Positions 44,214-52,348 of a stretch of DNA of 64,000 nt are shown piece after piece. Made by a program: the position numbers and the translations under genes. This DNA is from VRUE01 sp963704505 (GTDB taxonomy: Bacteria; Actinomycetota; Thermoleophilia; Solirubrobacterales; 70-9): contig OY969912.1 in NCBI GenBank assembly GCA_963704505.1, positions 744,001 to 808,000 on the forward strand, given 5' to 3'. The notes beneath the pieces were generated by a model. The model saw only the letters and a list, made by a program, of their open reading frames with translations. It searched no databases and had not been told where the DNA came from. Position 1 is the stretch's first letter, and each line of letters starts with the position of its first letter.

Positions 44214-45998
44214 ATGACGAACACACCCGGCATGAGAGCGGTCGCGTTGGCGGCGGTGCTCATCGCGCTGCTCATAGCCGGCAACGCGCTGGGCGCCACC
44301 TCGCCTCCCACAGAAGAAGTCCAGCGCTGCCACGGGGCCAGGGCGACGATCGTCGGCACCGACGGCCCCGACAAGCTCAGGGGCACACCGAGCCGCGACG
44401 TCATCGTCGGCCTCGGCGGCGACGACGAAATCGTCGGCAGCCTCGGCAACGACACGATCTGCGGCGGCCCCGGTGCCGACCTGATCCACGGCGGCCGCGG
44501 CAACGACATGCTCGATGGCGGCGCCGGTGACGACGACCGGGTGATCGGCGACCTCGGCGACGACACCGTCCTCGGCGGCCCAGGCAACGCGGACGAGGTC
44601 GCCGGCAGCCTCGGCATCGACACGGTCAGCGGCGGCCCCGGTGACTTCGACCTGGTCCACGGCGACTACGGGTACGACCGTATGGACGGTGGCGCCGGTG
44701 CGGGCGACATCGCCTCCTTCGCCACCGACGTCGGCGCCGGCAAGTCCGGCGGGGTCCGCGTCTCCCTCGCCAAGCACATGTCCCGCGGCGACGGCCACGA
44801 CCGGCTCTTCCGCTTCGAGAGCGTCGAAGGCTCGGCCAACGACGACATCATCTATGGCAACAAGCAGGCCAACGTGATCGACGGCGGCCCCGGCAACGAC
44901 ACCCTGGTCGGCGGCGGCGGAGCCGACACGATCGCCGGCGGCGAGGGAACGGACGGCTGCAAAGGGGCGAAGGGCAGGACCGAATCCTGCGGGCCCGAAC
45001 CGAAGCTGAAGGCCTCCGCCTACGTCCAGGTCGACGACACCCGTGGCGGCGGCGGCGGATTGGAGGTCGTCGGAGGCGGCGGCCCCGACGATTTCGTCAT
45101 CACCTTCGCCGACGGCCTCTTCTCGATGACCGCGGCGAAAGGGGTCGCGGTCGGCCCCGGCTGCCAGCACGTCGGCGGCGACGTCAAGCAGATCTCATGC
45201 TCTTTCGCCGGTGGCCCGGCGCGCTGGCTGACGGCTGACCTCGGGCCCGGCGACGACCGGCTCCTGGTCGAAGGCTCGGTAGCGGAAATGACCAACGTCC
45301 GACTCGCCGGCGGGCTCGGCGACGACACGATCAAAGGCGGCGACGAGGACGACCTGATCGAGGCCGGGTTCGGCGCCGACAAGCTCTATGGCGGCGCCGG
45401 CTCCGACGGCCTGATCGGCAGCACTCCCGGCCCGACCTTCCTCTACGGCGAAGGCAACGGCGACCTGCTCGCGGCCGGCGGCGGCTGCGCCGGCGGAGCG
45501 ATCGTCGGCGGTCCCGGCCGCGACGACGCCTCCTTCGCCGAGACCCAGGCCCACCCCGGGCTCCTCTACGTCTCCTTCCCCCAGCACAAAGCCTGGATCG
45601 ACGCGGTTCGCGGCTGCCACCCGGTGCAGCTCTCCAACACCGACGAGGACATGGAGGGCTCCTTCGACAACGACGTGCTGATCGGCGACGGGGCCAAAAA
45701 CAGCATCCTCGGCCAACCGGGAGAAGACCGCATCTACGGCAACGGAGGCGACGACGTGCTCGACGCGCGCGACAGCGTCCGCGACATCGTCGTCCAGTGC
45801 TCGCCCGGGCACCCGATCGTCGACGGGGCCAGCATCAGCGCCGCCAGCGGCCGTGCCTTCATCGATCCGGTCGACCCACAGCCGGTCGGCTGCGGCGAAG
45901 TGATCTACGGCCACCCGGTCGACGGGCTGCACAAGTCTGCGGGCGAGGGCCCGCACCACGGCACCTCCAACAGCGGCCCGCACCAGCCGCTGAAATAG
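44214..45998 (+). CDS. Secreted calcium-binding RTX-like repeat protein
   Basis: This 594-residue protein has a signal peptide (VALAAVLIALLIAGNALG). Two runs of glycine/aspartate nonapeptides follow: GLGGDDEIVG-SLGNDTICGG and following, then GGLGDDTIKGGDEDD and following. A third short block contains EDRIYGNGGDDVLDARD. Such repeats fold as calcium-filled beta-rolls. Between them are less regular segments with Cys residues that could form disulfides. Extracellular adhesion or a structural role is likely. There is no adjacent type I secretion system, which fits Sec export in a monoderm. Confidence 0.85.
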   Translation: MTNTPGMRAVALAAVLIALLIAGNALGATSPPTEEVQRCHGARATIVGTDGPDKLRGTPSRDVIVGLGGDDEIVGSLGNDTICGGPGADLIHGGRGNDMLDGGAGDDDRVIGDLGDDTVLGGPGNADEVAGSLGIDTVSGGPGDFDLVHGDYGYDRMDGGAGAGDIASFATDVGAGKSGGVRVSLAKHMSRGDGHDRLFRFESVEGSANDDIIYGNKQANVIDGGPGNDTLVGGGGADTIAGGEGTDGCKGAKGRTESCGPEPKLKASAYVQVDDTRGGGGGLEVVGGGGPDDFVITFADGLFSMTAAKGVAVGPGCQHVGGDVKQISCSFAGGPARWLTADLGPGDDRLLVEGSVAEMTNVRLAGGLGDDTIKGGDEDDLIEAGFGADKLYGGAGSDGLIGSTPGPTFLYGEGNGDLLAAGGGCAGGAIVGGPGRDDASFAETQAHPGLLYVSFPQHKAWIDAVRGCHPVQLSNTDEDMEGSFDNDVLIGDGAKNSILGQPGEDRIYGNGGDDVLDARDSVRDIVVQCSPGHPIVDGASISAASGRAFIDPVDPQPVGCGEVIYGHPVDGLHKSAGEGPHHGTSNSGPHQPLK

Positions 45999-46007
45999 TC
46001 TTCTGGC

Positions 46008-46196
46008 ATGAGGCCTAGCGCGAGCGCGGACGAGGCCGCGGCGATCGCCGCGGCGGTCGAGCTGTTCGTCGCCGAGACATCGGCCGGCGCCGCTGACGGT
46101 CCCAAGGCGATGCCCCCCTGGACCCGGGCGGCTCTGCTCGAGGGAGTCGGCGGGCGAGGCGTGACGATCCAGGACCTGGAAGGTGGAATGCGATGA
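46008..46196 (+). CDS. Small protein, acyl-CoA carboxylase epsilon-like
   Basis: This 62-residue protein has one N-terminal helix (SADEAAAIAAAVELFVAET) and a C-terminal WTRAALLEGV segment. Small helical proteins of this form occur beside acyl-CoA carboxylase genes in actinobacteria as the epsilon subunit. Here no carboxylase gene is adjacent; the closest is the alpha chain at 52349. Its stop overlaps the dodecin start (ATGA). Assignment is tentative. Confidence 0.4.
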   Translation: MRPSASADEAAAIAAAVELFVAETSAGAADGPKAMPPWTRAALLEGVGGRGVTIQDLEGGMR

Positions 46197-46402
46197 CTGT
46201 TGTGAAGATCATCGAGCTGGTCGGCAGCTCGAAGACGTCGACCGACGATGCCGCGAGGCAGGCCCTCGCCCAGGCGCAGGGGACGCTGCGCAACATCCGC
46301 GCCGTCGACATCGTCTCGACCGGCATTCGCGGCGAGAACCTCGACGAGTACCGGGCCCACGTGCGCGTCGCCTTCCTGATCGAGGGGACCGACGTTGACT
46401 GA
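46193..46402 (+). CDS. Dodecin family flavin-binding protein
   Basis: This 69-residue protein, VVKIIELVGSSKTSTDDAAR followed by an amphipathic helix, ends in a VRVAFLIE strand. It matches the dodecin fold: a dodecameric shell that stores riboflavin or FMN. It is translationally coupled to the upstream small gene, and its 3' end overlaps the rhodanese start. Confidence 0.85.
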   Translation: MTVVKIIELVGSSKTSTDDAARQALAQAQGTLRNIRAVDIVSTGIRGENLDEYRAHVRVAFLIEGTDVD

Positions 46403-46784
46403 GGAGGTCCGGGAGGTCGATCGCGACGAGGCGCGCAAGCTCCTCGACGAGGGCGCCCAGCTCGTCGACGTCCGGGTCGATCATGAGTGGGACGCCGGCC
46501 ACATCGCCGGCGCCAAGCACCTGCCGCTCGAGCAGCTCGCCGAGCGCAGCGGCGAGCTCGACCGCGAGCGGCCGGTCGTCTTCTACTGCAGGGGCGGCAC
46601 CCGCTCCTCGATGGCCGCCGACGCGCTCACCGACGCCGGCTACGACGCGGTGAAGCTGAGCGAGGGCGTCGTCGGCTGGGAGGAAGAGGGGCTGGAGCTC
46701 GAGCCCGAGGGCGGTTACGTCGCCGAGTCGGGCGAAGCGGCGTCCATTCTCCAGGCGAGGAAAAAGGGAGCGGCGGGGGACTGA
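46395..46784 (+). CDS. Rhodanese-domain sulfurtransferase
   Basis: This 129-residue single rhodanese domain contains LVDVRVDHEWDAGHIAGAKH and the active-site loop FYCRGGTRSSMAA (nucleophilic Cys in CRGGTR). It transfers sulfane sulfur. The TTG start overlaps the dodecin stop; no better start is seen. It lies just upstream of the sulfate-assimilation genes, so a role in sulfur handling is likely. Confidence 0.85.
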   Translation: MTEEVREVDRDEARKLLDEGAQLVDVRVDHEWDAGHIAGAKHLPLEQLAERSGELDRERPVVFYCRGGTRSSMAADALTDAGYDAVKLSEGVVGWEEEGLELEPEGGYVAESGEAASILQARKKGAAGD

Positions 46785-46836
46785 AACCCGCTTCACAACT
46801 TAAATACCCTAATCCCGGTCAGCTTTTGCTATTTTC

Positions 46837-48684
46837 ATGACCGTGGAGGTTGTAGTCGACCAAGAGAAGCAGCAGAAGGGCAAGGGGCGCACCGGCACCC
46901 TCGAGAACCCCGAGTCCTACGAGAACGTGCCCGGGCACGTGATCCCGATCATCGAGCGCGAGTTCGACGACTTCGACAACGAAGCCGAGAAGTTCCTCTC
47001 CGGCGAGCTCGAAGAGAACCAGTTCATCGGCTTCCGCCTCAAACAGGGCGTCTACGGCCAGCGCCAGCCCGACGTCCAGATGGTCCGCGTCAAGCTTCCC
47101 TACGGCGGCGTCACTCCGGATCAGATGGATGCCTTCGCGACCGTGGTCGAGAAGTACGCGCCGCTGGTCAAAGGCCACATCACGACCCGCCAGAACATCC
47201 AGATCCACCACGTCCCGCTACGGGACATGGAGGGTTTGATCCGCGAGATCTCCGCGGTCGGGCTCTCCTCACGCGAGGGCTGCGGCAACACGGTCCGCAA
47301 CGTCACCGGTGACCCCTGGGCGGGTGTCGCCCCCGATGAGATCTTCGACCCGACCGCCTACGCGGTCGCCTACATCCGCTACTTCGTCCGTCACCCGACG
47401 ACCCAGCTGATGCCCCGCAAGATCAAGACCTCCTTCACCGGCTCCGACGCGGATCGGGCGATCAGCGGCATCCACGACATCGCTTTCCTGAGTCGCGAAA
47501 AGGACGGCGTCAAGGGCTTCGAGATCAGGGTCGGCGGCGGCACCTCGATCATGGCCCGGGTCGCCCCCACGCTCTATGACTTCGTCGAGGCCGAGAACGG
47601 CGACTACCTGAAGGTGTCGGAGGCCGTGCTGCGGATCTTCGACCGCCAGGAGTGGCTGCGGGCCAATCGCGCCCGCGCCCGGATCAAGGTTCTCGTCGAC
47701 AAGATCGGCATGGACGCCTTCCGCGAGCTCGTCGACGAGGAGCTCGAGGGCGACTGGGTCGAGGAGCGAGAGTTCGGCCCCGAGCTGGTCGAGCGGCTGC
47801 GCTTCGACGATGACGAGGAGGCCAACGCGCCGAAGAAGCCGGCCGAGGTCAACTCCCCCAATGGCGACCGCACCGAGTTCGAGCGCTTCGTCGAAGGCAA
47901 CGTCACGGCGCAGCGCCAGGAGGGCTTCTCGGCGGTCGAGGTGAAGGTCACCCGCGGCGACCTGACCCCGGAGCAGTTCCGCGGTCTCGGCCAGCTGATG
48001 CGCGACTTCACCGGCGGCTACGCGCGCAGCACCGTCCAGCAGAACTTCGTCCTGCGCTGGGTTCGCGACGAGTCGCTCTACGAGGTCTGGCAGAAGCTGA
48101 CCGAGCTCGGCCTCGGTGAGGCGGGCGCGCGTGAGATCACCGACACCGTCAGCTGCCCCGGCACCGACAGCTGCAAACTGGGGATCACCAGCTCGATGGG
48201 CCTGAACCGGGCGATCAAGGAGCGGGTCGAGTCGATGGAGATCAGCGACAGCCTCACCCGCCAGATCCACATCAAGATGAGCGGCTGCCCCAACGGCTGC
48301 AGCCAGCATCACATCGCCAACATCGGCTTCTACGGCGCCTCGCTGAAAGTCGGCGGCCGCCAGATGCCCGCCTACATCCCGCACATCGGCGGCAACTACG
48401 AGGGCGGCGAGGTCATCTTCGGCACCCGTCTCAAATCCCGGCTGCCCGCCAAACGCGTGCCCGAGGCGGTCGAGCGCTGGATCAAGCTCTATGAGGCCGG
48501 CCGCTCCGAGGGCGAGGAGTTCAACGCCTACGCCGAGCGGGTCGGGGCGGCGACCTTCGAAGGCGAGGTCAAGGATCTGACCCTGCCCGCCGAGTTCAGT
48601 CTCGAGACGATGCAGCAGTTCATCGACTGGAACCGCTCGAGCCCCTACAAAGTCGAGCGCGGCGAGGGGGAGTGCGCGATATGA
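46837..48684 (+). CDS. sir: Ferredoxin-dependent sulfite/nitrite reductase
   Basis: This 615-residue sirohaem protein has two ferredoxin-like half-domains and the four cluster Cys in VSCPGTDSCKLGIT (around residue 438) and SGCPNGCSQHH (around 483). It reduces sulfite to sulfide, or nitrite to ammonia. Neighbouring CysH, Sat and CysC make sulfite the likely substrate. The first 30 residues are charged and low-complexity. Its stop overlaps the cysH start (ATGA), and the whole sulfur block is on one strand. Confidence 0.88.
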   Translation: MTVEVVVDQEKQQKGKGRTGTLENPESYENVPGHVIPIIEREFDDFDNEAEKFLSGELEENQFIGFRLKQGVYGQRQPDVQMVRVKLPYGGVTPDQMDAFATVVEKYAPLVKGHITTRQNIQIHHVPLRDMEGLIREISAVGLSSREGCGNTVRNVTGDPWAGVAPDEIFDPTAYAVAYIRYFVRHPTTQLMPRKIKTSFTGSDADRAISGIHDIAFLSREKDGVKGFEIRVGGGTSIMARVAPTLYDFVEAENGDYLKVSEAVLRIFDRQEWLRANRARARIKVLVDKIGMDAFRELVDEELEGDWVEEREFGPELVERLRFDDDEEANAPKKPAEVNSPNGDRTEFERFVEGNVTAQRQEGFSAVEVKVTRGDLTPEQFRGLGQLMRDFTGGYARSTVQQNFVLRWVRDESLYEVWQKLTELGLGEAGAREITDTVSCPGTDSCKLGITSSMGLNRAIKERVESMEISDSLTRQIHIKMSGCPNGCSQHHIANIGFYGASLKVGGRQMPAYIPHIGGNYEGGEVIFGTRLKSRLPAKRVPEAVERWIKLYEAGRSEGEEFNAYAERVGAATFEGEVKDLTLPAEFSLETMQQFIDWNRSSPYKVERGEGECAI

Positions 48685-49406
48685 AACCCCCCGTCGCCAC
48701 CTCGCCCAACCCGTCGCTGGGCTTCCAGTCCTCGGAGGAGTGGGCCAAATCGATCGCCGAGGAGCTCGAGGGCCGCACCGCCCAGGGCGCGCTCGAGTGG
48801 ATGTTCGACACCTTCGGCGAGCGTCACTACCTCGCCTGCTCGTTCCAGAAAACGAGCTCGGTGACGGCCCACATGGCCTCGCGGATCAACTCGGAGGCAC
48901 GCTTCTTCTACCTCGACACCGACGTCCTCTTCCCGGAGACCTATGAGACCCGGGACCGGCTCGCCGAGTTCCTCGACATCGACTTCGATCGGTACCACAA
49001 CCTCACGCTCGAGGAGCAGGCCGAGCGCTACGGCGACGAGCTCTGGAACAGCGACCCGGACTCCTGCTGCGGTTTGCGCAAGGTCGAGCCGATGCGCAGG
49101 GCCCTTTCTTCCGTAGACTGCTGGGCCGCCGGCGTCCGCCGCGGCGACTCGAGCTCTCGGTCCAAGACGCCGAAGCTGGCCTGGGACAAGAAGTTCAACC
49201 TCTGGAAGCTGAATCCCCTGGCCGACTGGTCCGAGCGCGATGTCTGGAATTACATCCGTGAGCACAACCTCCCGTATAACCCCCTCCACGACCACGGCTA
49301 TCCGTCGATCGGCTGCACGCACTGCACCAAGCCTGTCGGCCCGGGTGGCTCGCAGCGCGACGGTCGTTGGGCCGGTCTCGCAAAGACCGAGTGCGGGATC
49401 AACTGA
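48681..49406 (+). CDS. cysH: Assimilatory APS/PAPS reductase, [4Fe-4S] type
   Basis: This 241-residue protein carries LACSFQKTSSVTAHM (P-loop of the PAPS reductase fold), DSCCGLRKVEP and GCTHCTKPV (the CC...CxxC of the [4Fe-4S] APS reductase type) and the terminal ECGIN with the catalytic Cys. The cluster pair favours APS over PAPS as substrate. It reduces activated sulfate to sulfite with thioredoxin. ATG 48681 is chosen because it overlaps the stop of the sulfite reductase. Confidence 0.9.
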   Translation: MKPPVATSPNPSLGFQSSEEWAKSIAEELEGRTAQGALEWMFDTFGERHYLACSFQKTSSVTAHMASRINSEARFFYLDTDVLFPETYETRDRLAEFLDIDFDRYHNLTLEEQAERYGDELWNSDPDSCCGLRKVEPMRRALSSVDCWAAGVRRGDSSSRSKTPKLAWDKKFNLWKLNPLADWSERDVWNYIREHNLPYNPLHDHGYPSIGCTHCTKPVGPGGSQRDGRWAGLAKTECGIN

Positions 49407-49486
49407 TCTGAGCCCAAGCGCCCCCGGCGCTCCCCCGATTTCCCATTCCTGATTCCCTTTACGAACCGATTGGTGAGAATTTTCTG

Positions 49487-50563
49487 ATGAGCGAGACGAT
49501 GACCGAGCTTTCCCTGACACTTGACGAGCGCCACACCGCCGATTTCGAGATGATCGGCAACGGTGGCTTCGCCCCCTTGACCGGCTTCCAGGGCTCCGCC
49601 GACTGGGAGCGCGTTTGCGCCGAGATGCGCACCGTCGACGGCGACTACTGGCCGATCCCGATCACCCTGTCGACCGACCTCGAGTGCGAGGTCGGCGATG
49701 TGGTCGCGCTCTCCAGCGACGAAGGCAAGGCGCTCGGCCGGATCACGGTCGAGGAGATCTGGGAGCGCGACGCCAAGAGCGAGGCCGAGCGCGTCTACGG
49801 CACCGCCGACGGCGAGCACCCCGGCGTCGCCGCGATCTACGAGGAGGGAAGCCGCTGTATCGCCGGCCCGATCGAGGTCGACGCGCTGCCCGACCACGAG
49901 GATGCCTTCATGGCCCGCTACAAGACGCCGGCCGAGCACAAAAAGGACTTCGAGGAGCGTGGTTGGAAGAAGATCGTCGCCTTCCAGACCCGCAACCCGA
50001 TCCACCGCGCCCACGAGTACCTGACCAAGGCCGCACTGGAGACCTGCGACGGGCTCTTCATCCACCCGCTGATCGGCAAGACCAAGGCCGGCGACATCCC
50101 CGCCGACGTGCGGATGAAGTGCTACGAGGTGCTGATGGACAACTACTACCCGAACGACCGGGTGGTGCTGGGCGTCAAGCCGGCGAAGATGCACTACGCC
50201 GGACCGCGCGAGGCCGTCCTGCACGCGATCGTCCGCCGCAACTACGGAGCGACCCACTTCATCGTCGGTCGCGACCACGCCGGCGCCGGCGACTACTACG
50301 GCACCTACGACGCGCAAAAGATCTTCGACGAGATCGACATCGACGAGCTCGGTATCGAGCCGCTGATGTTCGAGCACACCTTCTGGTGCAATGAGTGCGA
50401 GGGCCTCGCGTCGGGCAAGACCTGCCCCCACGAGGCGGAGTCGCACCTGTTTCTCTCCGGCACCAAGGTGCGCGAGATGCTCGGCAAAGGCGAAAGGCCC
50501 CCGCACGAGTTCTCGCGTGACGAGGTCGCCGACATCCTTATCGACGCTTACAAGGAGGACTGA
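49487..50563 (+). CDS. sat: ATP sulfurylase (sulfate adenylyltransferase)
   Basis: This 358-residue homomeric-type ATP sulfurylase has the QTRNPIHRAHEYLTKAAL nucleotide motif and IVGRDHAGAGDYYGTYDAQ. Cys residues in FWCNECEGLASGKTCPHEAE suggest a zinc site. It makes APS from ATP and sulfate. It is about 30 residues shorter than usual at the N-terminus, yet the active-site segments are complete. CysC follows 5 bp downstream. Confidence 0.9.
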   Translation: MSETMTELSLTLDERHTADFEMIGNGGFAPLTGFQGSADWERVCAEMRTVDGDYWPIPITLSTDLECEVGDVVALSSDEGKALGRITVEEIWERDAKSEAERVYGTADGEHPGVAAIYEEGSRCIAGPIEVDALPDHEDAFMARYKTPAEHKKDFEERGWKKIVAFQTRNPIHRAHEYLTKAALETCDGLFIHPLIGKTKAGDIPADVRMKCYEVLMDNYYPNDRVVLGVKPAKMHYAGPREAVLHAIVRRNYGATHFIVGRDHAGAGDYYGTYDAQKIFDEIDIDELGIEPLMFEHTFWCNECEGLASGKTCPHEAESHLFLSGTKVREMLGKGERPPHEFSRDEVADILIDAYKED

Positions 50564-50568
50564 CAAGC

Positions 50569-51123
50569 ATGGCTGGTGAGAAGGGCTTCACCCTCTGGTT
50601 CACCGGGCTCTCGGGCGCCGGCAAGACGACGATCTCCGGACTGCTCGAGACCGAGCTCCGCAACCGCGGCTCGAAGCTCGAGATCCTCGACGGCGACATC
50701 GTCCGCGAAAACCTCTCGAAGGGCCTCGGCTTCTCGAAGGAGGACCGCGACATAAACATCCGCCGGATCGCCTTCGTCGCCGACCTGCTCAGCCGCAACG
50801 GCGTGCCGGTGATCACCGCCGCGATCTCGCCCTACGCCGAGATCCGCGACGAGGCCCACGAGACGATGGGCGACCGCTTCATCGAGGTCTACGTCAAGGC
50901 GTCGGTCGACACCTGCGCCGAGCGTGACGTCAAGGGCCTCTACGCAAAAGCGTTCTCCGGCGAGATCAAAGAATTCACCGGCGTCTCCGACCCCTACGAG
51001 ATTCCCGAGAATCCCGCCTGGGTCTGCGACACCGAGAACGAGACCCCCGAGGAGTCGGCGCAGAAACTGCTCGACTACCTCGAGTCGCGGGATCTGATTC
51101 CCGCCGCTGCAGTAACTGCGTAG
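50569..51123 (+). CDS. cysC: Adenylylsulfate kinase
   Basis: This 184-residue protein has the P-loop WFTGLSGAGKTTISGLLE, LDGDIVRENLSKGLGF and DRDINIRRIAFVADLL. It phosphorylates APS to PAPS. Since the neighbouring reductase looks APS-specific, PAPS may be made for sulfotransferases, or the kinase may serve APS detoxification. It is last in the sulfur block, immediately before a long terminator hairpin. Confidence 0.92.
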   Translation: MAGEKGFTLWFTGLSGAGKTTISGLLETELRNRGSKLEILDGDIVRENLSKGLGFSKEDRDINIRRIAFVADLLSRNGVPVITAAISPYAEIRDEAHETMGDRFIEVYVKASVDTCAERDVKGLYAKAFSGEIKEFTGVSDPYEIPENPAWVCDTENETPEESAQKLLDYLESRDLIPAAAVTA

Positions 51124-51135
51124 TACCGGCATATA

Positions 51136-51211
51136 GGGGAGGCGGCAACCCTTCCCCGGACGAGCGGCAGGAGCCGCTCTTGAGTGTCCGGGGAAGGGTC
51201 ACCGCCTCCCC
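51136..51211 (+). terminator. Long terminator hairpin after cysC
   Basis: GGGGAGGCGG...CCCTTCCCCGGAC pairs with GTCCGGGGAAGGG...CCGCCTCCCC, with an inner GAGCGGC/GCCGCTC hairpin, and CTTT follows. It starts 12 bases after the cysC stop and very likely ends the sulfur transcript. Confidence 0.75.
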
Positions 51212-51380
51212 TTTCTCATGTTCTCCGCCGTCACGGCAGGCGCCGGAACGCCCGCGCAGCTCACAGCACGCCAACCCGTGCGCCGAGTCCTCGGATCCCG
51301 AAGCAGCTCTGATCCGGGCAGGGCCTGCGCACCCTCGGTCTGCCCAGCTACGGGTTCTGCCCAGCGGTCCGAGTGGGGAG

Positions 51381-51480
51381 GTTGGGGACCCCTGCGAGCG
51401 GCTTGTACTTTTTCGGCGCGCCGCCCAAGGCTCAGCCAGTTCTGTCCATCGAAAAAGTTGAGCGAGGAGGGGTCCCCAAC
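51381..51480. repeat. Imperfect inverted repeat of about 35-bp arms
   Basis: GTTGGGGACCCCT at 51381 faces AGGGGTCCCCAAC ending at 51480. The match resumes inward with ACTTTTTCG (from 51407) against CGAAAAAGT (ending 51458). The central loop is about 36 bases. It lies in the 370-bp non-coding gap between the cysC terminator and the PHP gene, about 14 bp beyond that gene's 3' end, so it could be a terminator. Its size also fits a small structured RNA or a non-autonomous mobile remnant. Confidence 0.45.
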
Positions 51481-51493
51481 TCTCCCTCGACCG

Positions 51494-52303
51494 CTACGGC
51501 TTTGGCGGAACCTGCGGCTCGCCCAGCCCATACGTGTCGTAGTCCCCGAACTTCGAGAAGGTCTTGTGCGTCGGCCCGTGGTAATCGGAGGAGGCAGTCG
51601 GGACGAGGTCGAGCTCCGTGCAGAGCGAGAGCAGGTGTTCGGTCTGCTCCTTGGTGTGGGGCGGGTAGTAGGTCTCGATCCCGTCGAAGCCGATCGCCCT
51701 GACCAGCTCCTCGACCTCGGCCGGGTCGTCGATGTCCCAGTAGGGGTGGGCGACGACGGCGACGCCGCCGGCCTCGTGGATCAGGTCGACGGCCTGGTCG
51801 GCGGTGGGCCAGCGCCGCGGGACGAAGGCCTTGGCGCCGGGCACCAGGTACTCCTCGAAGAAGGGGCCGAGGTCGCCGCTGGCGCCGGCGGCGCGGGCGA
51901 TGTGGGGGCGGCCGATCGAATCGGCGCCGCCCGCCTCGCGGATCGCGTCCTCGAGGGTCAGGTCGAAGCCCTCGCGGCGCAGGTTCTCGACGATCTCACC
52001 GGCTCGGTTGCGGCGTTCCTCCTGCGCTCTGTCGCAGGTCGGGCCGATCCGGTCGAGGTCCACCCAGTAGCCGCAGACGTGCAGGTCTTCGGCGAACTCG
52101 TGGACGCAGGACATCTCGACGGCGGGGACCAACTCCAGCCCGACCCGCTTCGCGGCCTCGGCCGCCTCGGGAACGCCGGCGACGGCATCGTGGTCGGTGA
52201 GCGCCAGGGTGGTCACCCCGGCCTCGGCGGCGCGCTCGACGACCTCGGCGGCCGGCAGCTGACCGTCGGAGTGGGTCGAGTGGCTCTGGAGCTCAATCAG
52301 CAT
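51494..52303 (-). CDS. PHP-domain phosphoesterase
   Basis: This 269-residue protein has the polymerase-histidinol-phosphatase fold with metal ligands in LQSHSTHSDG (HxH), LALTDHDAVAG, PAVEMSC and VVAHPYWDI. The layout is like the YciV/RNase AM group, which removes phosphates from 3'-phosphoadenosine-5'-phosphate or from RNA 5' ends. Because PAPS synthesis genes are just upstream, PAP hydrolysis is an attractive but unproven role. Confidence 0.8.
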   Translation of the reverse strand: MLIELQSHSTHSDGQLPAAEVVERAAEAGVTTLALTDHDAVAGVPEAAEAAKRVGLELVPAVEMSCVHEFAEDLHVCGYWVDLDRIGPTCDRAQEERRNRAGEIVENLRREGFDLTLEDAIREAGGADSIGRPHIARAAGASGDLGPFFEEYLVPGAKAFVPRRWPTADQAVDLIHEAGGVAVVAHPYWDIDDPAEVEELVRAIGFDGIETYYPPHTKEQTEHLLSLCTELDLVPTASSDYHGPTHKTFSKFGDYDTYGLGEPQVPPKP

Positions 52304-52348
52304 GATGCGTGCGGCAGCCTAGCCGGGCAGTAATTAGACTGCGCCGCC

